Part shown: positions 10,388 through 19,241 of the stretch, piece by piece
How positions within the stretch are numbered: the stretch's first letter is position 1
How the letters are laid out: the number at the start of each line of letters is the position of its first letter
From: Opitutus sp. ER46
GTDB taxonomy: Bacteria; Verrucomicrobiota; Verrucomicrobiia; Opitutales; Opitutaceae
Length of the DNA stretch: 64,000 nucleotides
Direction of reading: 5' to 3'
Assembly: GCF_003054705.1 (NCBI RefSeq)
Contig: NZ_QAYX01000021.1
Location: 372,001 to 436,000, forward strand
Made by a program: the position numbers and the translations under genes
Notes under the pieces: model-generated
Told to the model about the DNA's origin: nothing
What the model saw: only the letters and a program-made list of their open reading frames with translations
Database searches by the model: none

Positions 10388-11062
10388 ATGAGACTTTTCT
10401 GCCCGAAGTGCGCGTCGGAGATCCCCGCTACGAACGCCAACCTCGCCGAAGGCGTCTGCTCATGTCCGCGTTGCGCCGAGTTCTTTCAAATCGCGGCGTT
10501 GCTTGGCGGCGAGCCTGATGTGGCGTCGGTGCCGAAGCCGGCCGGCAGCCCGGTTGAGCTCGTCCGGACGACGGATGGGCTCGGCCTCGTGATTCCGCGC
10601 GGAAGACGGTGGGCGCTGGCGGTGGGCCTCGGGCTGTTCGCGGTCTTCTGGGGCATGATCGTGGGCACGATCTTCAAGGATGTTTGGACGGCGCGGATGA
10701 TCGACGTCACCACGGTGGCCGTGGCCGGCGTCTTCCTGGTGGCTGGGGTGGGGATCGTGTGCTTCGCGGTGTTCATTGGGCTCGCGGAATTCACGCTCCT
10801 GGTGGGTCGGGACGAGTGTCTGGCGACGTGGACGATCCTGACGTGGAAGTACACGCGAAGGATTCCCCGGGCCGCGATCAGCGGCGTGGTGGAAACCGTG
10901 AGACACACGCAGAACGGCCTGCCGTGGTACAGCATCGGGATCATGCACGGGACCAGGATCTTGAGGTTCGGTTCGAGCCTGACTCACGCCGAGCGCGCCT
11001 GGCTAATCTCGGAGCTGCGTATGTATCTCGGGAAGAAGCCGGTTGCATCCGTGGCGGAGTGA
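10388..11062 (+). CDS. Zinc-ribbon membrane protein of unknown function
   Basis: 224 residues. The N-terminus FCPKCASEIP...CSCPRC contains two CxxC pairs (zinc-ribbon-like, resembling MJ0042-type ribbons). Two hydrophobic spans follow at about residues 76-96 and 106-136. The C-terminal part (IPRAAISGVVETVRHTQNG) looks like a soluble PH-like domain. This arrangement (cytoplasmic ribbon, two membrane helices, beta-rich tail) is common in unannotated proteins of planctomycetes and verrucomicrobia. No function can be given. It precedes the tRNA-Val gene. Confidence 0.65.
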   Translation: MRLFCPKCASEIPATNANLAEGVCSCPRCAEFFQIAALLGGEPDVASVPKPAGSPVELVRTTDGLGLVIPRGRRWALAVGLGLFAVFWGMIVGTIFKDVWTARMIDVTTVAVAGVFLVAGVGIVCFAVFIGLAEFTLLVGRDECLATWTILTWKYTRRIPRAAISGVVETVRHTQNGLPWYSIGIMHGTRILRFGSSLTHAERAWLISELRMYLGKKPVASVAE

Positions 11063-11173
11063 GGGGCCGGGCGGGTTTCGGCCCGATTCCGGAGGGGCCG
11101 AGGCAATCCCGCGCAAACTCAGAAAACGGGATTGATTCGGCGCGCGGCCCTCTCCACGTTTCGGCCCTTCTTC

Positions 11174-11250
11174 GGACGCTTAGCTCAGTTGGTTAGAGCA
11201 CTAGTATCACACACTAGGGGTCCCCGGTTCGAGTCCGGGAGCGTCCACCA
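11174..11250 (+). tRNA. tRNA-Val (CAC)
   Basis: A complete cloverleaf can be folded by eye: acceptor GGACGCT / AGCGTCC (7 of 7 pairs), D arm GCTCAGTTGGTTAGAGC, anticodon stem CTAGT / ACTAG with loop ATCACAC (anticodon CAC), variable region GGGTC, T arm CCCGG-TTCGAGT-CCGGG, discriminator A and an encoded CCA tail at 11248-11250. CAC reads the valine codon GUG. Confidence 0.95.
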
Positions 11251-11317
11251 GTCTTCGCCAGCAGCGACGGCAGTGGGTTTCGGAAGAGCATGGGCGTTCA
11301 CTGACGTAACTCTTAAT

Positions 11318-12496
11318 TCATTTCGTGGGAGCTGCTATCAGCTCTTCCCCATAGATTTCGGCCACTCGGTCGTCGGCGAACTCCACAATCAAGATCCACA
11401 TCGAGCCGTCCTTTCGTACCGGGTGGTAGGTGTACTCATCTTCGCCGTGATCCAAGTCTGACACGCCGAGAAAAGCGCGAACCGCGTCGTGGCTTTTTCC
11501 GATCAGCGCCCGTTTGCAGATCGACACCCCATCGGTCGCGCTGTGCTCGACGATTGATTTCATGCTCTCCGGCATTGGATGTCTGGCTGCCCAGTCGTCT
11601 CCCTTCGTGACTGAACGATCCGCCTGCAATCGGCCTCCTGCGTGGCCCAGATAGATACGCCAACCATCGATAGCGCTTTGCCGCTCTGCGTCCGAACCAC
11701 CGTTCACAATGTTACCAAAGCTCTGGCCGGTTAACTGATTTAGAATCGCGTCCAACGCATCAACCACCTTCTGCGGCCCGTAGTGTCGGGTCGCTTCGAA
11801 GGCGCCGGGGCCATTTTCCAGAGTGATGTGCTCAATGGGCAGTGCTCGCCGGTCATCCATTTGGGTGATGATCGCAGGAACTGCGGTCGGTCCCATGCGG
11901 AGCAGTCGATTGAAAGAGTCTGTTTCAGTTTCCTCGCGCGTCATCGCCGCAATGATCGACCGCACTTTCTCGAATGCGGGCTGATTCTGAACCGGGAACG
12001 CCTCATTGAAATGCTGCAAAAGTCGCCGCTGCACAGCGGCTTCATCACGCAGTTGCCCAAACAATACGGGATCGAATTTTGTCAGCGCGCATGGTGTGTA
12101 CCCTGCAAAATAGAGTCCCTTCACCGCCGGATCGTCCACCGCGAGTAAGCAGACGAGGACCTTCTTGCCATTTAGCGCCATCACGTCGTCAGGACTGGGA
12201 GCGTAGGATTTGGGTTCGGTGAACCACCGAATTTTCAACTCCGGCGAGGCCGCCGCCCCCTTAATGGTGGTACCAACGTGAAATGACAGCTCGACGTAGT
12301 CGTACTTCTTAGACGAGAGCTGCGATTGAACTTCCTTTATCGGGACACTGAGGACTCCGCTCGCGATGATCGACGAGTTAGCGACCAACGGCCAAGCTTC
12401 GTCGGCCGGTATGTGAGCCGCGTTCGCCACGGCTGCGGTAATCAGCGCGACTCCCAAAACGCCGATCGCCCGGGAGGGTATCTTGAACAGGCTCAC
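11318..12496 (-). CDS. Secreted protein with C-terminal BamE/SmpA-like domain, unknown function
   Basis: 392 residues from a GTG at 12496 whose last bases overlap the TGA of the upstream TIR-like gene (GTGA overlap), which decides the start and indicates translational coupling. Residues 1-30 (SLFKIPSRAIGVLGVALITA) form a signal peptide. The middle holds no recognised catalytic motif. The C-terminal block near LIGKSHDAVRAFLGVSD followed by a Y-rich strand and VEFADDRVAEIYGEEL resembles the small BamE/SmpA fold. The base composition is less GC-biased than neighbouring housekeeping genes, consistent with an accessory gene. Function unknown; the coupling to a TIR-like protein hints at a shared role. 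Confidence 0.6.
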   Translation of the reverse strand: MSLFKIPSRAIGVLGVALITAAVANAAHIPADEAWPLVANSSIIASGVLSVPIKEVQSQLSSKKYDYVELSFHVGTTIKGAAASPELKIRWFTEPKSYAPSPDDVMALNGKKVLVCLLAVDDPAVKGLYFAGYTPCALTKFDPVLFGQLRDEAAVQRRLLQHFNEAFPVQNQPAFEKVRSIIAAMTREETETDSFNRLLRMGPTAVPAIITQMDDRRALPIEHITLENGPGAFEATRHYGPQKVVDALDAILNQLTGQSFGNIVNGGSDAERQSAIDGWRIYLGHAGGRLQADRSVTKGDDWAARHPMPESMKSIVEHSATDGVSICKRALIGKSHDAVRAFLGVSDLDHGEDEYTYHPVRKDGSMWILIVEFADDRVAEIYGEELIAAPTK

Positions 12497-13419
12497 AGAC
12501 GATTCATGTCGATGGAGAACCCCGCCGCGCGGAGCTCTCTTGCGACTGAGAATTCCCAACTGGGATCGAGCGGGGTGTAGACAACGCCCAAAATATCCGA
12601 CGGCAGCTCGACTCCCGGCGTGTAGAGCACGCACACGCGAGCGCGACCTAATTTTCCGATGAAGTAACCCAACTCTAAAATTACATTCTGCCGCGCTCGT
12701 GGCTTTGTCTTACCGTCTGATTCCGCGCAACCCACGTCGTCTGGCGTAAGAAGCACCACCGCGAACGACGCTCTTCCGGCATGCTTTTCGAACTTTTCGA
12801 TAATGGTTAGGCCCTCGTTCGGCCGCTCGTGTAGAATTACGGGTTGGAAACCCAGCCGCTCTAACAGCCGGGCCACTTTTACCTTGGTCGCATCGTCGTG
12901 GCCATGTACTACGAAGATCTCACGAGTCGACGGAATGGAGGATTCTTCTTCTCGCGCTTCCGCGGGGGCCGCTGCCTCGGCCGGATCAAAATCGACGGCA
13001 TCCAAGATGGCCACGAGCACCTCAACCTTCTTGGCCAGCTCATCATGACGACGCTGGTTCCAATCGGTGTGGTCGGCGCGGCCCCACGACGGCCCGACGA
13101 TTCCAATCGCGGAACGACCAGCCCACATAAACGTAGTGACGTGCTGTGATTCTGAACCAAAGGCACCCACCAGGGCCTCGCGTGTTACGTTCCGCCAAGT
13201 ATCGAACTGCGCTGCTTCGATAGAATTGCTGGCAAGTATTTTTCGCCCGCGTTCGACCGCATTTTGCAGCGCAGCTTTAGCTGCTGACGGGGATAGCGAC
13301 GGAGGAATCGCAGGAGGTTGACGGCTGGACTTAGCCACAAGGCCAGCCTGCGTGTAGCATGTGCCCGCGGCAATGCGATTGTCGGTTTCCCGGCGATGTC
13401 GCACCGCGCGTTTTTGCAC
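12493..13419 (-). CDS. TIR-like nucleotide-binding protein (PF10137-type)
   Basis: Up to 308 residues. The C-terminal domain (about 165-308) starts with REIFVVHGHDDATKVKVARL and continues with LGFQPVILHE, a conserved EKFEKHA segment, FAVVLLTPDD, RARQNVILELGYFIGKLGR and VELPSDILGVVY, the set of blocks of the 'predicted nucleotide-binding protein containing TIR-like domain' family. In other bacteria this domain is the NADase effector of CBASS and Pycsar systems. The N-terminal 150 residues are helical and precede it in many stand-alone members. The start is uncertain: GTG at 13419 or GTG at 13338. It is coupled by a 4-base overlap to the secreted protein downstream. No cyclase gene is adjacent. 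Confidence 0.75.
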   Translation of the reverse strand: MQKRAVRHRRETDNRIAAGTCYTQAGLVAKSSRQPPAIPPSLSPSAAKAALQNAVERGRKILASNSIEAAQFDTWRNVTREALVGAFGSESQHVTTFMWAGRSAIGIVGPSWGRADHTDWNQRRHDELAKKVEVLVAILDAVDFDPAEAAAPAEAREEESSIPSTREIFVVHGHDDATKVKVARLLERLGFQPVILHERPNEGLTIIEKFEKHAGRASFAVVLLTPDDVGCAESDGKTKPRARQNVILELGYFIGKLGRARVCVLYTPGVELPSDILGVVYTPLDPSWEFSVARELRAAGFSIDMNRL

Positions 13420-13434
13420 AGGATCGCAATCGCC

Positions 13435-13791
13435 TCAGTCTTGAACCGCTTCGACCCGGATCGCACTAACGTACGGCTTCCCCTCCGAAACCGCTGCGTA
13501 ATCCGGCGGCAGCTCCCGCAGGCCGGCGAGTTTTCCGTCGCCGATGGCATCGCTCACCTGATCGAGATTCCTGCCGGTGATCTCGATGCGGCGATTGTGG
13601 AACTCAATCGTGAGCGTCTCGCCATCCAAACAGGCTTCGACAAACCGCGCCCACGGCAGCAGGAGCTGGTCGCCGTTGCAGAACTCGAGCCGGAGGCACG
13701 GCGGCGAATCGTTGTATGCCAGCTTCACGCAGGGCGAATGCGGCCAGCCACCGGTTTTCTTTTCTTCGACGATTTGGCGTAACGATGTCAT
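13435..13791 (-). CDS. Small hypothetical protein
   Basis: 118 residues starting at ATG 13791. The peptide is well formed (segments CLRLEFCNGDQLLLPWARFV and TIEFHNRRIEITGRNLDQV), mixed alpha/beta, soluble, without signal or membrane spans. It ends 16 bases before the TIR-like gene begins, so it probably starts that operon. I do not recognise a family; strands alternating with short helices resemble small sheet domains of the DUF2442 or SEC-C-associated kind, but this is only an impression. Confidence 0.55.
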   Translation of the reverse strand: MTSLRQIVEEKKTGGWPHSPCVKLAYNDSPPCLRLEFCNGDQLLLPWARFVEACLDGETLTIEFHNRRIEITGRNLDQVSDAIGDGKLAGLRELPPDYAAVSEGKPYVSAIRVEAVQD

Positions 13792-13793
13792 AG

Positions 13794-13979
13794 GTGAATT
13801 CCCATACCCCTCCGGGCGTTGATCTGCGCGACACGTCGCTGCCGGATGAATTCGCGCTCCCGCTGGCGCCGTTGCAGCACCTGACGTTGAGCGATGCCAA
13901 CGGCGAACCGACCGTCATCGATCGCCAGCTCGCGCTCGCGCGGTTGCTCGATGCTGGCTGCAAGCTGACGATCAGCTGA
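13794..13979 (+). CDS. Possible small hypothetical protein
   Basis: 61 codons from a GTG at 13794 immediately after an in-frame TAG. The peptide is balanced in composition (PLQHLTLSDANGEPTVIDRQ) and more protein-like than its complement, which is arginine-rich. However, it would start only two bases from the divergent start at 13791, leaving no room for promoters, so it may not be expressed. Confidence 0.3.
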   Translation: MNSHTPPGVDLRDTSLPDEFALPLAPLQHLTLSDANGEPTVIDRQLALARLLDAGCKLTIS

Positions 13980-14262
13980 ACACCTTTGGTTTGCCGGAGT
14001 AATCGTCCTATCGGGCCGCAGGCGACATGCGCGAAAGGGCCCCGCCGTCGCCACCTGCCCAAGTTCAGCTTCCACCCAGATTACAGGCATGGGCTTTTTC
14101 AGGTGTGGCTCGGAACCCTGGTGCGAGTTGCCGTGGATCCGGCGTGAGCGATGGCTCCTGCCGGGGTCAACCCGGCCGCGGGCGCTCCGGACGGACCCGG
14201 CGGGCGGGCCAAAGGAGCCGAGTGACCCAAGGTGCCGCGACCGCGCCAGCGGGCCCAAAACG
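13980..14262. other. Gene-poor stretch before palindromes
   Basis: Between 13980 and about 14503 no open frame has convincing protein-like composition; all six frames give proline/arginine-rich or repeat-derived peptides. The stretch leads into the two palindromes at 14263-14325 and then the toxin-antitoxin operon, whose promoter probably lies at 14326-14503. Confidence 0.5.
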
Positions 14263-14325
14263 GAGATAACACGCCAAATCTGGCGTATTACGGGAGATAA
14301 CACGCCAGATTTGGCGTGTTATCTC
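14263..14325. repeat. Pair of adjacent palindromic repeats
   Basis: Two near-identical units lie side by side. The second (14294-14325) is GAGATAACACGCCA, a 4-base loop GATT, then the exact reverse complement of the arm: a perfect 14-bp hairpin. The first (14263 to about 14292) has the same left arm with loop AATC and a right arm with a mismatch near its end. The loops are reverse complements, so the units are inverted relative to one another. This looks like a REP-type or small mobile palindrome. Confidence 0.8.
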
Positions 14326-14503
14326 GGATGGGAAGTGCGTCCGGCGGCGGCGAGGGCGCAGCTGGGGCCGGCCCCCGGACACGGAATTGTGGCCGAGGCG
14401 GGGCGTGCGGTCTGGGGGGCGCTCGGACTTCAATGGACGTCGTGCGGGGCGGTCGCCGGGGCCCTTGTGATTCAATCGCGGATCCATTTACTTGGCGCGA
14501 ACG

Positions 14504-15697
14504 ATGTCTGTTGCCGCTCCAGTTCCTGTCTCTTCCGCCGTGCTCGTCTGGGCGCGGCAGGAAAGCGGCTATGCACTGGAACGGGTCGCTGAAAAGCTGG
14601 CGGTTGCCCCCGAGCGGCTGGCCGAATGGGAGCGCGGTGAGCGGCAACCGACGATGCGACAGATCGAAATGCTGGCCAGGGTCTTCCATCGGCCGCTCAG
14701 TCTGTTTTTCCAGCCGAAGCCGCCGTCACTTCCGCCGCTCGCAGCCGAGTATCGACGCCTGCCCGGCATCGTGCCCGGGGCCGAGTCTCCGGAGTTGCGA
14801 CTTGCGTTGCGGAAGATGTCCGCGCGACGGGAAGCGATGCTGCAGCTGCTGATCGAACTCGGTGAATCGACGGCCGTGTTCGACTTGGCGGCCCATCTTG
14901 CCGAGTCTCCTGTCGCCGTCGCGGAGAGACTTCGTGCCGCGTTGGGCGTCAGCCCGATGCACCAACGCGAATGGTCGAACGAATGGCAGGCGTGGGCCGC
15001 TTGGCGCACGGCGGTGGAGCGGCTCGGCGTGCTCGTCTTCCAGTTTTCCAAGATTCCACCTGAGGAGGCGCGTGGTCTCGCGCTGCTCCGTACGCCCCTG
15101 CCGGTGGCTGCCGTGAATCCGAAAGAGATCCCGGAAATCCGGGCTTTCACACTCATCCACGAGGTCGTCCACCTGATGCTCGCAGCGGCCAAGGAGGAGG
15201 CCCCCGCGGCTCGCGAGACGCGGGACGATGAGGCGTGGGCGGCGGTCGAGCGGTTCGCGGAAGAAACCGCCAGCCAGACCTTGGTGCCGGAAGCGATGCT
15301 GGCGCAGGAAATCCAGGCTGGCGCCTTGCCGCGGCACGACTGGGACCTGAGCGATGTGCGCAGTCTGGCCCGGCGGTTCAAAATCACGCCGCTGGCAATG
15401 GCGACGCGGCTGCGCGGTTCCGGGTACTTTGATTGGGCGCATTATCAAGGTTGGAAGCGCGCCTGGGAAAGTTTCGTTGCGACGCTCAAACCCAGGTCCG
15501 GAGGCTACGCGCATCCGGTCGAGCTGACGCTGGGCCGCGCGGGACGCCCCTTTACGCGGACCGTACTCGAAGCGCTGGATGCCAATCGCATCACGCCGGT
15601 GAATGCGGCCCGCTATCTGGACCTGAAGTTCGAGCATTTCGAAAAACTGAGGGCTGCCCTTACAAAGCGCCCCGGAGCGGAGGCCGCGGACGAATAA
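14504..15697 (+). CDS. XRE-HTH / ImmA-IrrE metallopeptidase, predicted antitoxin (COG2856-type)
   Basis: 397 residues from ATG 14504 (a TTG at 14492 is also in frame). Residues about 10-65 form a helix-turn-helix (LERVAEKLAVAPERLAEWER). The middle contains the zinc-peptidase motif IHEVVHLML (HExxH near residue 218) followed by ERFAEETASQTLVPE, where a glutamate can be the third ligand. This is the standard COG2856 architecture. The stop is one base from the ATG of a DUF4411 gene; COG2856-DUF4411 pairs are predicted type II toxin-antitoxin modules, with this protein as the DNA-binding antitoxin that autoregulates the operon. Confidence 0.82.
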   Translation: MSVAAPVPVSSAVLVWARQESGYALERVAEKLAVAPERLAEWERGERQPTMRQIEMLARVFHRPLSLFFQPKPPSLPPLAAEYRRLPGIVPGAESPELRLALRKMSARREAMLQLLIELGESTAVFDLAAHLAESPVAVAERLRAALGVSPMHQREWSNEWQAWAAWRTAVERLGVLVFQFSKIPPEEARGLALLRTPLPVAAVNPKEIPEIRAFTLIHEVVHLMLAAAKEEAPAARETRDDEAWAAVERFAEETASQTLVPEAMLAQEIQAGALPRHDWDLSDVRSLARRFKITPLAMATRLRGSGYFDWAHYQGWKRAWESFVATLKPRSGGYAHPVELTLGRAGRPFTRTVLEALDANRITPVNAARYLDLKFEHFEKLRAALTKRPGAEAADE

Positions 15698-15698
15698 C

Positions 15699-16187
15699 AT
15701 GGCCGGTCCCACCTACGCGCTGGACACCAACGTGTTCATGGATTGGCAGGTGCGGTTTTACCCCACGGACATCTTCGTGTCGCTCACGGCCAAGGTCGAC
15801 GTGCTGATCAAGGAGGGTCGGCTGTTTTCTCCCGCGTTGGCCAAAGAGGAACTGGCGGTTGTTGGGTCGGCCGAACTCGTGACATGGGCGGAGGCCAGGG
15901 ATGAAATTTGGACGCCGACCGAAACGCTGCTGGGGACCGCCTTATCCATTCAAAATCGGTTTCCTGGCCTGCGTGATCCCAAGGCCGAATACGAAGAAGC
16001 GGACGCCTATGTGATCGCGCTGGCGCAGATCTGCAACGGGAACGGCATCGTCGTGACGCAGGAGACCTCCGCGGCGGAAAAGCGAAACCCGAAGCGTCCG
16101 ATGTTTATCCCTGACGTGTGCCGGGAACTGGGTCTGACCTGCATCAGCCTGCAGGGGCTCATGCGGCGCGAACGGTGGGTGTTCTAG
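15699..16187 (+). CDS. DUF4411 PIN-like protein, predicted toxin
   Basis: 162 residues. The N-terminus YALDTNVFMDW has the first PIN-domain acid cluster; EEADAYVIALAQ carries further conserved acids and GIVVTQET follows as a strand, as in DUF4411 proteins, a PIN-like nuclease family. It starts one base after the stop of the XRE/ImmA gene. The likely role is a ribonuclease toxin held in check by the upstream protein. All acidic positions expected for metal binding appear present, so it is probably active. Confidence 0.8.
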   Translation: MAGPTYALDTNVFMDWQVRFYPTDIFVSLTAKVDVLIKEGRLFSPALAKEELAVVGSAELVTWAEARDEIWTPTETLLGTALSIQNRFPGLRDPKAEYEEADAYVIALAQICNGNGIVVTQETSAAEKRNPKRPMFIPDVCRELGLTCISLQGLMRRERWVF

Positions 16188-16271
16188 CGATTGAGTCACC
16201 AACGGCACTTGAAATTCCGGTGCCGGTTCGATCGCGCCCCTAGCTAGGCGTGCAGGTACGCGTGCTACGTC

Positions 16272-18416
16272 TCAGTTCCGCACGTAGGGCAGCAGCCAGG
16301 TGGGTTGGGCGGGGGCGGCGGGGGAGTCGAGGAGCGCCTTCCACTCGGGGTCGGTGAGGCGCTGGTGCGAGCGGTATTCGTAGTAGGGCAGCACGGCGCC
16401 CTGACACAGGATTTCCAGGCCGTTCCAGGGATAGAGAACGTAGAGGATCCGGGGCCGGCCGACGCCGACCGCGAGCGTGTCGTTGCCCTGCTCGGTGTGA
16501 TGCACGTCCGCCCAGCGCGGCGCGTCGTCGTGGGGCGTCAGATACGAATTGGCGGCGTAGCCCATCACGTGCGCCAACCGCGTGCCATAGTCGCGCAGGA
16601 AGGTCTCGTCCGTCGGTGACCAGGGTTGCTGCCGAAGTTGTTTCTGCGCGAGGGCCTCGAGTTTTCGCGTCACGCTCGCCAGGTCGTCCCACTGCGCGCG
16701 GTTCGCCTCGAACAGCCCCCGCGCCCGTTCGATGAGGTCGGCCATCTGCGCAAAGAACTCGGGGTTCGGCTCCACGAAGCCGGGCGGGGTGATGGTCATC
16801 CCGAGATACAGCTCACTGCGTTTGGCCTGGAGCGTGAAGGTGTGCCGCATCTGCGCCCAGCCGGAGAGCAGGGTTTGCGTCGATTTTGCCTGCCACGCTG
16901 CGCTGCGCAGGAACGCGGGCGCCTCCGGCGGCGGCGGCGCGGTCAGCGTGCGAAGTACGTTCAGGTAATCCTCATACAGCGAGGGCTCGCCTCGCGGTTC
17001 TGACGTGGCGCCCGCCTTCGCGGCGTCGGCGGCCGCCTGCACCTGCCCGGGCTTCAAGTGCTGGAGGTGCGTGCGCGCGAGATCGGAGCCCAGGAGCATC
17101 GCGACGGCGAGTCCCTCGGGCTCGAGCTGCCGATTGGCCAGTTGCTGGAAGACCGCCGAATCCCACACGCGATGCGCCGGGAGCACGCGGTATTCGAGTC
17201 TCGCCAACAGGGCCTCCGCGTTCGCCGGCAGCTGGCCGCGCGGTAGCGACGCCTGCTCATCCGGCGTGACCACGAGAGGCAGGATCCACCGCTTTTTCTC
17301 GCGCAGCGCGTCCGCCCACGTCCCGCCTCTCGCGACCGAGAAGAAATTCTGAAAATCATAGGCTGCTTCGGGAAGCCCGCGAGTGTCGGTCTCCCCGAGC
17401 ACGACGCCGTACTTGGCGAAGTACTGGGCGCTGCCGCTGCGAAGCGCCTGGTTCACACCGTAACCGAGCATCCCGATGGCGGCGACCTCGACGTCACGCT
17501 CGGCGCGGAACGGCACCAACTGCAGCCAGCGCACCGCGCGGAAATAGTCGGCCAGCTTGTCTTCGCCCGCGTAGAAGCCGATCGGCTGGCACGCGCGGTA
17601 ATCGAGCGAGCGAAAACTCGGCGCGACCGGCTCGAGCCAGGTGGGCAACGCGAGGTCTTTCGCTTCCCGAATTTTCGCCACTTGGGTTTGGATTTCCGCC
17701 CGGACGTCTTCGTCGAACAGGTCGACCGGGCTGCCGAGCAGGCAAAGGGCCGGACCGATCGCGAACTGAACCTGACGCCACGCGGGGGCGGTCTCGCCGG
17801 CGGGAAACGGGGACTTCTCCAGGTTCACGCGCGCCTGGCGAAAGACCGTTTCCAGGCGCTGGCGGAGTTCAGTGACCTGCCGCAGCTCGTATTCGCGAAA
17901 GGTGTCCTCGAACAGCACGTGAAACGCATTCAGGAGCGAGTCGCTCGTTATGAAGACCGGCCCATGGAGGTACGGGACAAACGACTGCTTCACCGTGGCC
18001 CCGTAGGCGATCTTGTCGGTGCGGAGCCTCGCGATCTCGGCCGGGGCGAGCTTCCTCTGCGCCGCCGCCATCTCCCACGCATAGCCGTCGGTCGCGACCG
18101 GGAGACGCCTTTCGCGTGCTGCGGCTTCCCGACGTTCATTTCGCACCCGCTCCTCCTCCTGCTTCAGGGCGGCACGCTGCTCCGGTGTCAGCGCCGCCTC
18201 CCACGCTTTAACATCCGCGCGCCAGCGCTCCCTCGCCTCCTGCCAATGCGCTTGGGCGGCCTTGCGCTGCTGCGGACTGAGCTCGCGTCGGTCAAGTTCC
18301 TCCGGCCGCGCCGGCGGGGCCGGCCGCGGGGGAATCACGACGCCTTCACCGAGGGCAATCGAAGCCAGGAACAGTCCAACCACCGCGAGGAAGATCCGTG
18401 AGATCACGGAGTACAT
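16272..18416 (-). CDS. Secreted DUF3160 protein
   Basis: 714 residues with a signal peptide (ISRIFLAVVGLFLASIALGE, residues 5-24), a charged proline- and arginine-rich helical region (about 30-105), and a long conserved body containing PVFITSDSLLNAFHVLFEDT, GMTITPPGFVEPNPEF and a late HTEQGNDTLAVGVGRPR block. These are hallmark blocks of DUF3160, a family of large secreted proteins in verrucomicrobia, planctomycetes and some others; its biochemical role is unknown. The gene is single, facing away from the OPT transporter region. Confidence 0.8.
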   Translation of the reverse strand: MYSVISRIFLAVVGLFLASIALGEGVVIPPRPAPPARPEELDRRELSPQQRKAAQAHWQEARERWRADVKAWEAALTPEQRAALKQEEERVRNERREAAARERRLPVATDGYAWEMAAAQRKLAPAEIARLRTDKIAYGATVKQSFVPYLHGPVFITSDSLLNAFHVLFEDTFREYELRQVTELRQRLETVFRQARVNLEKSPFPAGETAPAWRQVQFAIGPALCLLGSPVDLFDEDVRAEIQTQVAKIREAKDLALPTWLEPVAPSFRSLDYRACQPIGFYAGEDKLADYFRAVRWLQLVPFRAERDVEVAAIGMLGYGVNQALRSGSAQYFAKYGVVLGETDTRGLPEAAYDFQNFFSVARGGTWADALREKKRWILPLVVTPDEQASLPRGQLPANAEALLARLEYRVLPAHRVWDSAVFQQLANRQLEPEGLAVAMLLGSDLARTHLQHLKPGQVQAAADAAKAGATSEPRGEPSLYEDYLNVLRTLTAPPPPEAPAFLRSAAWQAKSTQTLLSGWAQMRHTFTLQAKRSELYLGMTITPPGFVEPNPEFFAQMADLIERARGLFEANRAQWDDLASVTRKLEALAQKQLRQQPWSPTDETFLRDYGTRLAHVMGYAANSYLTPHDDAPRWADVHHTEQGNDTLAVGVGRPRILYVLYPWNGLEILCQGAVLPYYEYRSHQRLTDPEWKALLDSPAAPAQPTWLLPYVRN

Positions 18417-18480
18417 AACTGACGAAATGCCGGATTATTAGAAACTAGTTTTCGGGTGGCGTAGTATCAGCGTCGGCCGC

Positions 18481-19008
18481 TCACCATACCCAGACCAGAT
18501 ACCACAGCCAGATCACGATCAGCACCGGGTAGGAGAGGAGATTCGCAAGCCAGGCATAGCGCCAAAGCGCGGCTGGTGGCATCTGTGGCCAAGTTCTGCG
18601 AAGGATCCAGCGCTCCGATGTGACCGAGACGACGAAGGCCAAGGGTAGCATGGAGCATCCGGCCCGCATGATCTTTTCGGAATCGACGTCGGGTCCGAGC
18701 CAGAAGACGGCAACTCCCGTTTCCATGCTCCGCCGCGCAAAGATCCAAGCGGATGGGATCGCCTCATCGAGACGTTCGCCGAGCAGGACAATACCGAGTA
18801 CGCCCGACAGCCAGAACAGGGGAAATCCCAGGAGCGTGGAGCAGCAATTGGCGGCGATGACGCCTTTCGCCGCCATCTTGCTCGGGATGCAAAACTGGCG
18901 CCGCGCCACAAACCATTCCACGAGGACGACCGGCACCAACGCCATCACCATCGCGGGGAGGTGGAAAAATAGCATTGGTATGCCGGCATCTGCGAGGACC
19001 AGGGCCAT
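18481..19008 (-). CDS. Small integral membrane protein
   Basis: 175 residues with four likely membrane spans (about residues 10-33, 50-78, 115-130 and 150-174). The C-terminus ends in an aromatic-rich segment (LIVIWLWYLVWVW). No family recognised. The start ATG at 19008 could be replaced by an internal ATG near 18990. It reads toward the DUF3160 gene, 64 bases away, and is divergent from the OPT transporter. Confidence 0.55.
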   Translation of the reverse strand: MALVLADAGIPMLFFHLPAMVMALVPVVLVEWFVARRQFCIPSKMAAKGVIAANCCSTLLGFPLFWLSGVLGIVLLGERLDEAIPSAWIFARRSMETGVAVFWLGPDVDSEKIMRAGCSMLPLAFVVSVTSERWILRRTWPQMPPAALWRYAWLANLLSYPVLIVIWLWYLVWVW

Positions 19009-19241
19009 GCGGCCAGCGTGTCGGTCCGCAGAAACAACTCCATCCCTGAGTGCGACGGTCCGGCTTCGCCGGCGCGCGGCGTCTGCGTGCTCGGGGCGCG
19101 ACCGATCGCGGGCCTGGGCGGCGCGCGTTGAGAGGAGGCCCGGGCGGTAGTCGATTGTTTCAGCGTTCTGCGGCCACTCCCGGCTTGGCGGGGGTGGGGC
19201 GGGGGCTCCATCGTCGGGTTTCCAGTTTTCCAGCTTCCTTC

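Noticed and set aside
11174-16260. Integrated island with the tRNA-Val gene as attachment site
   Set aside because: No copy of the tRNA 3' end was found near 16.2 kb and there is no integrase; only a 9-base CCGGTTCGA match occurs, which is too short.
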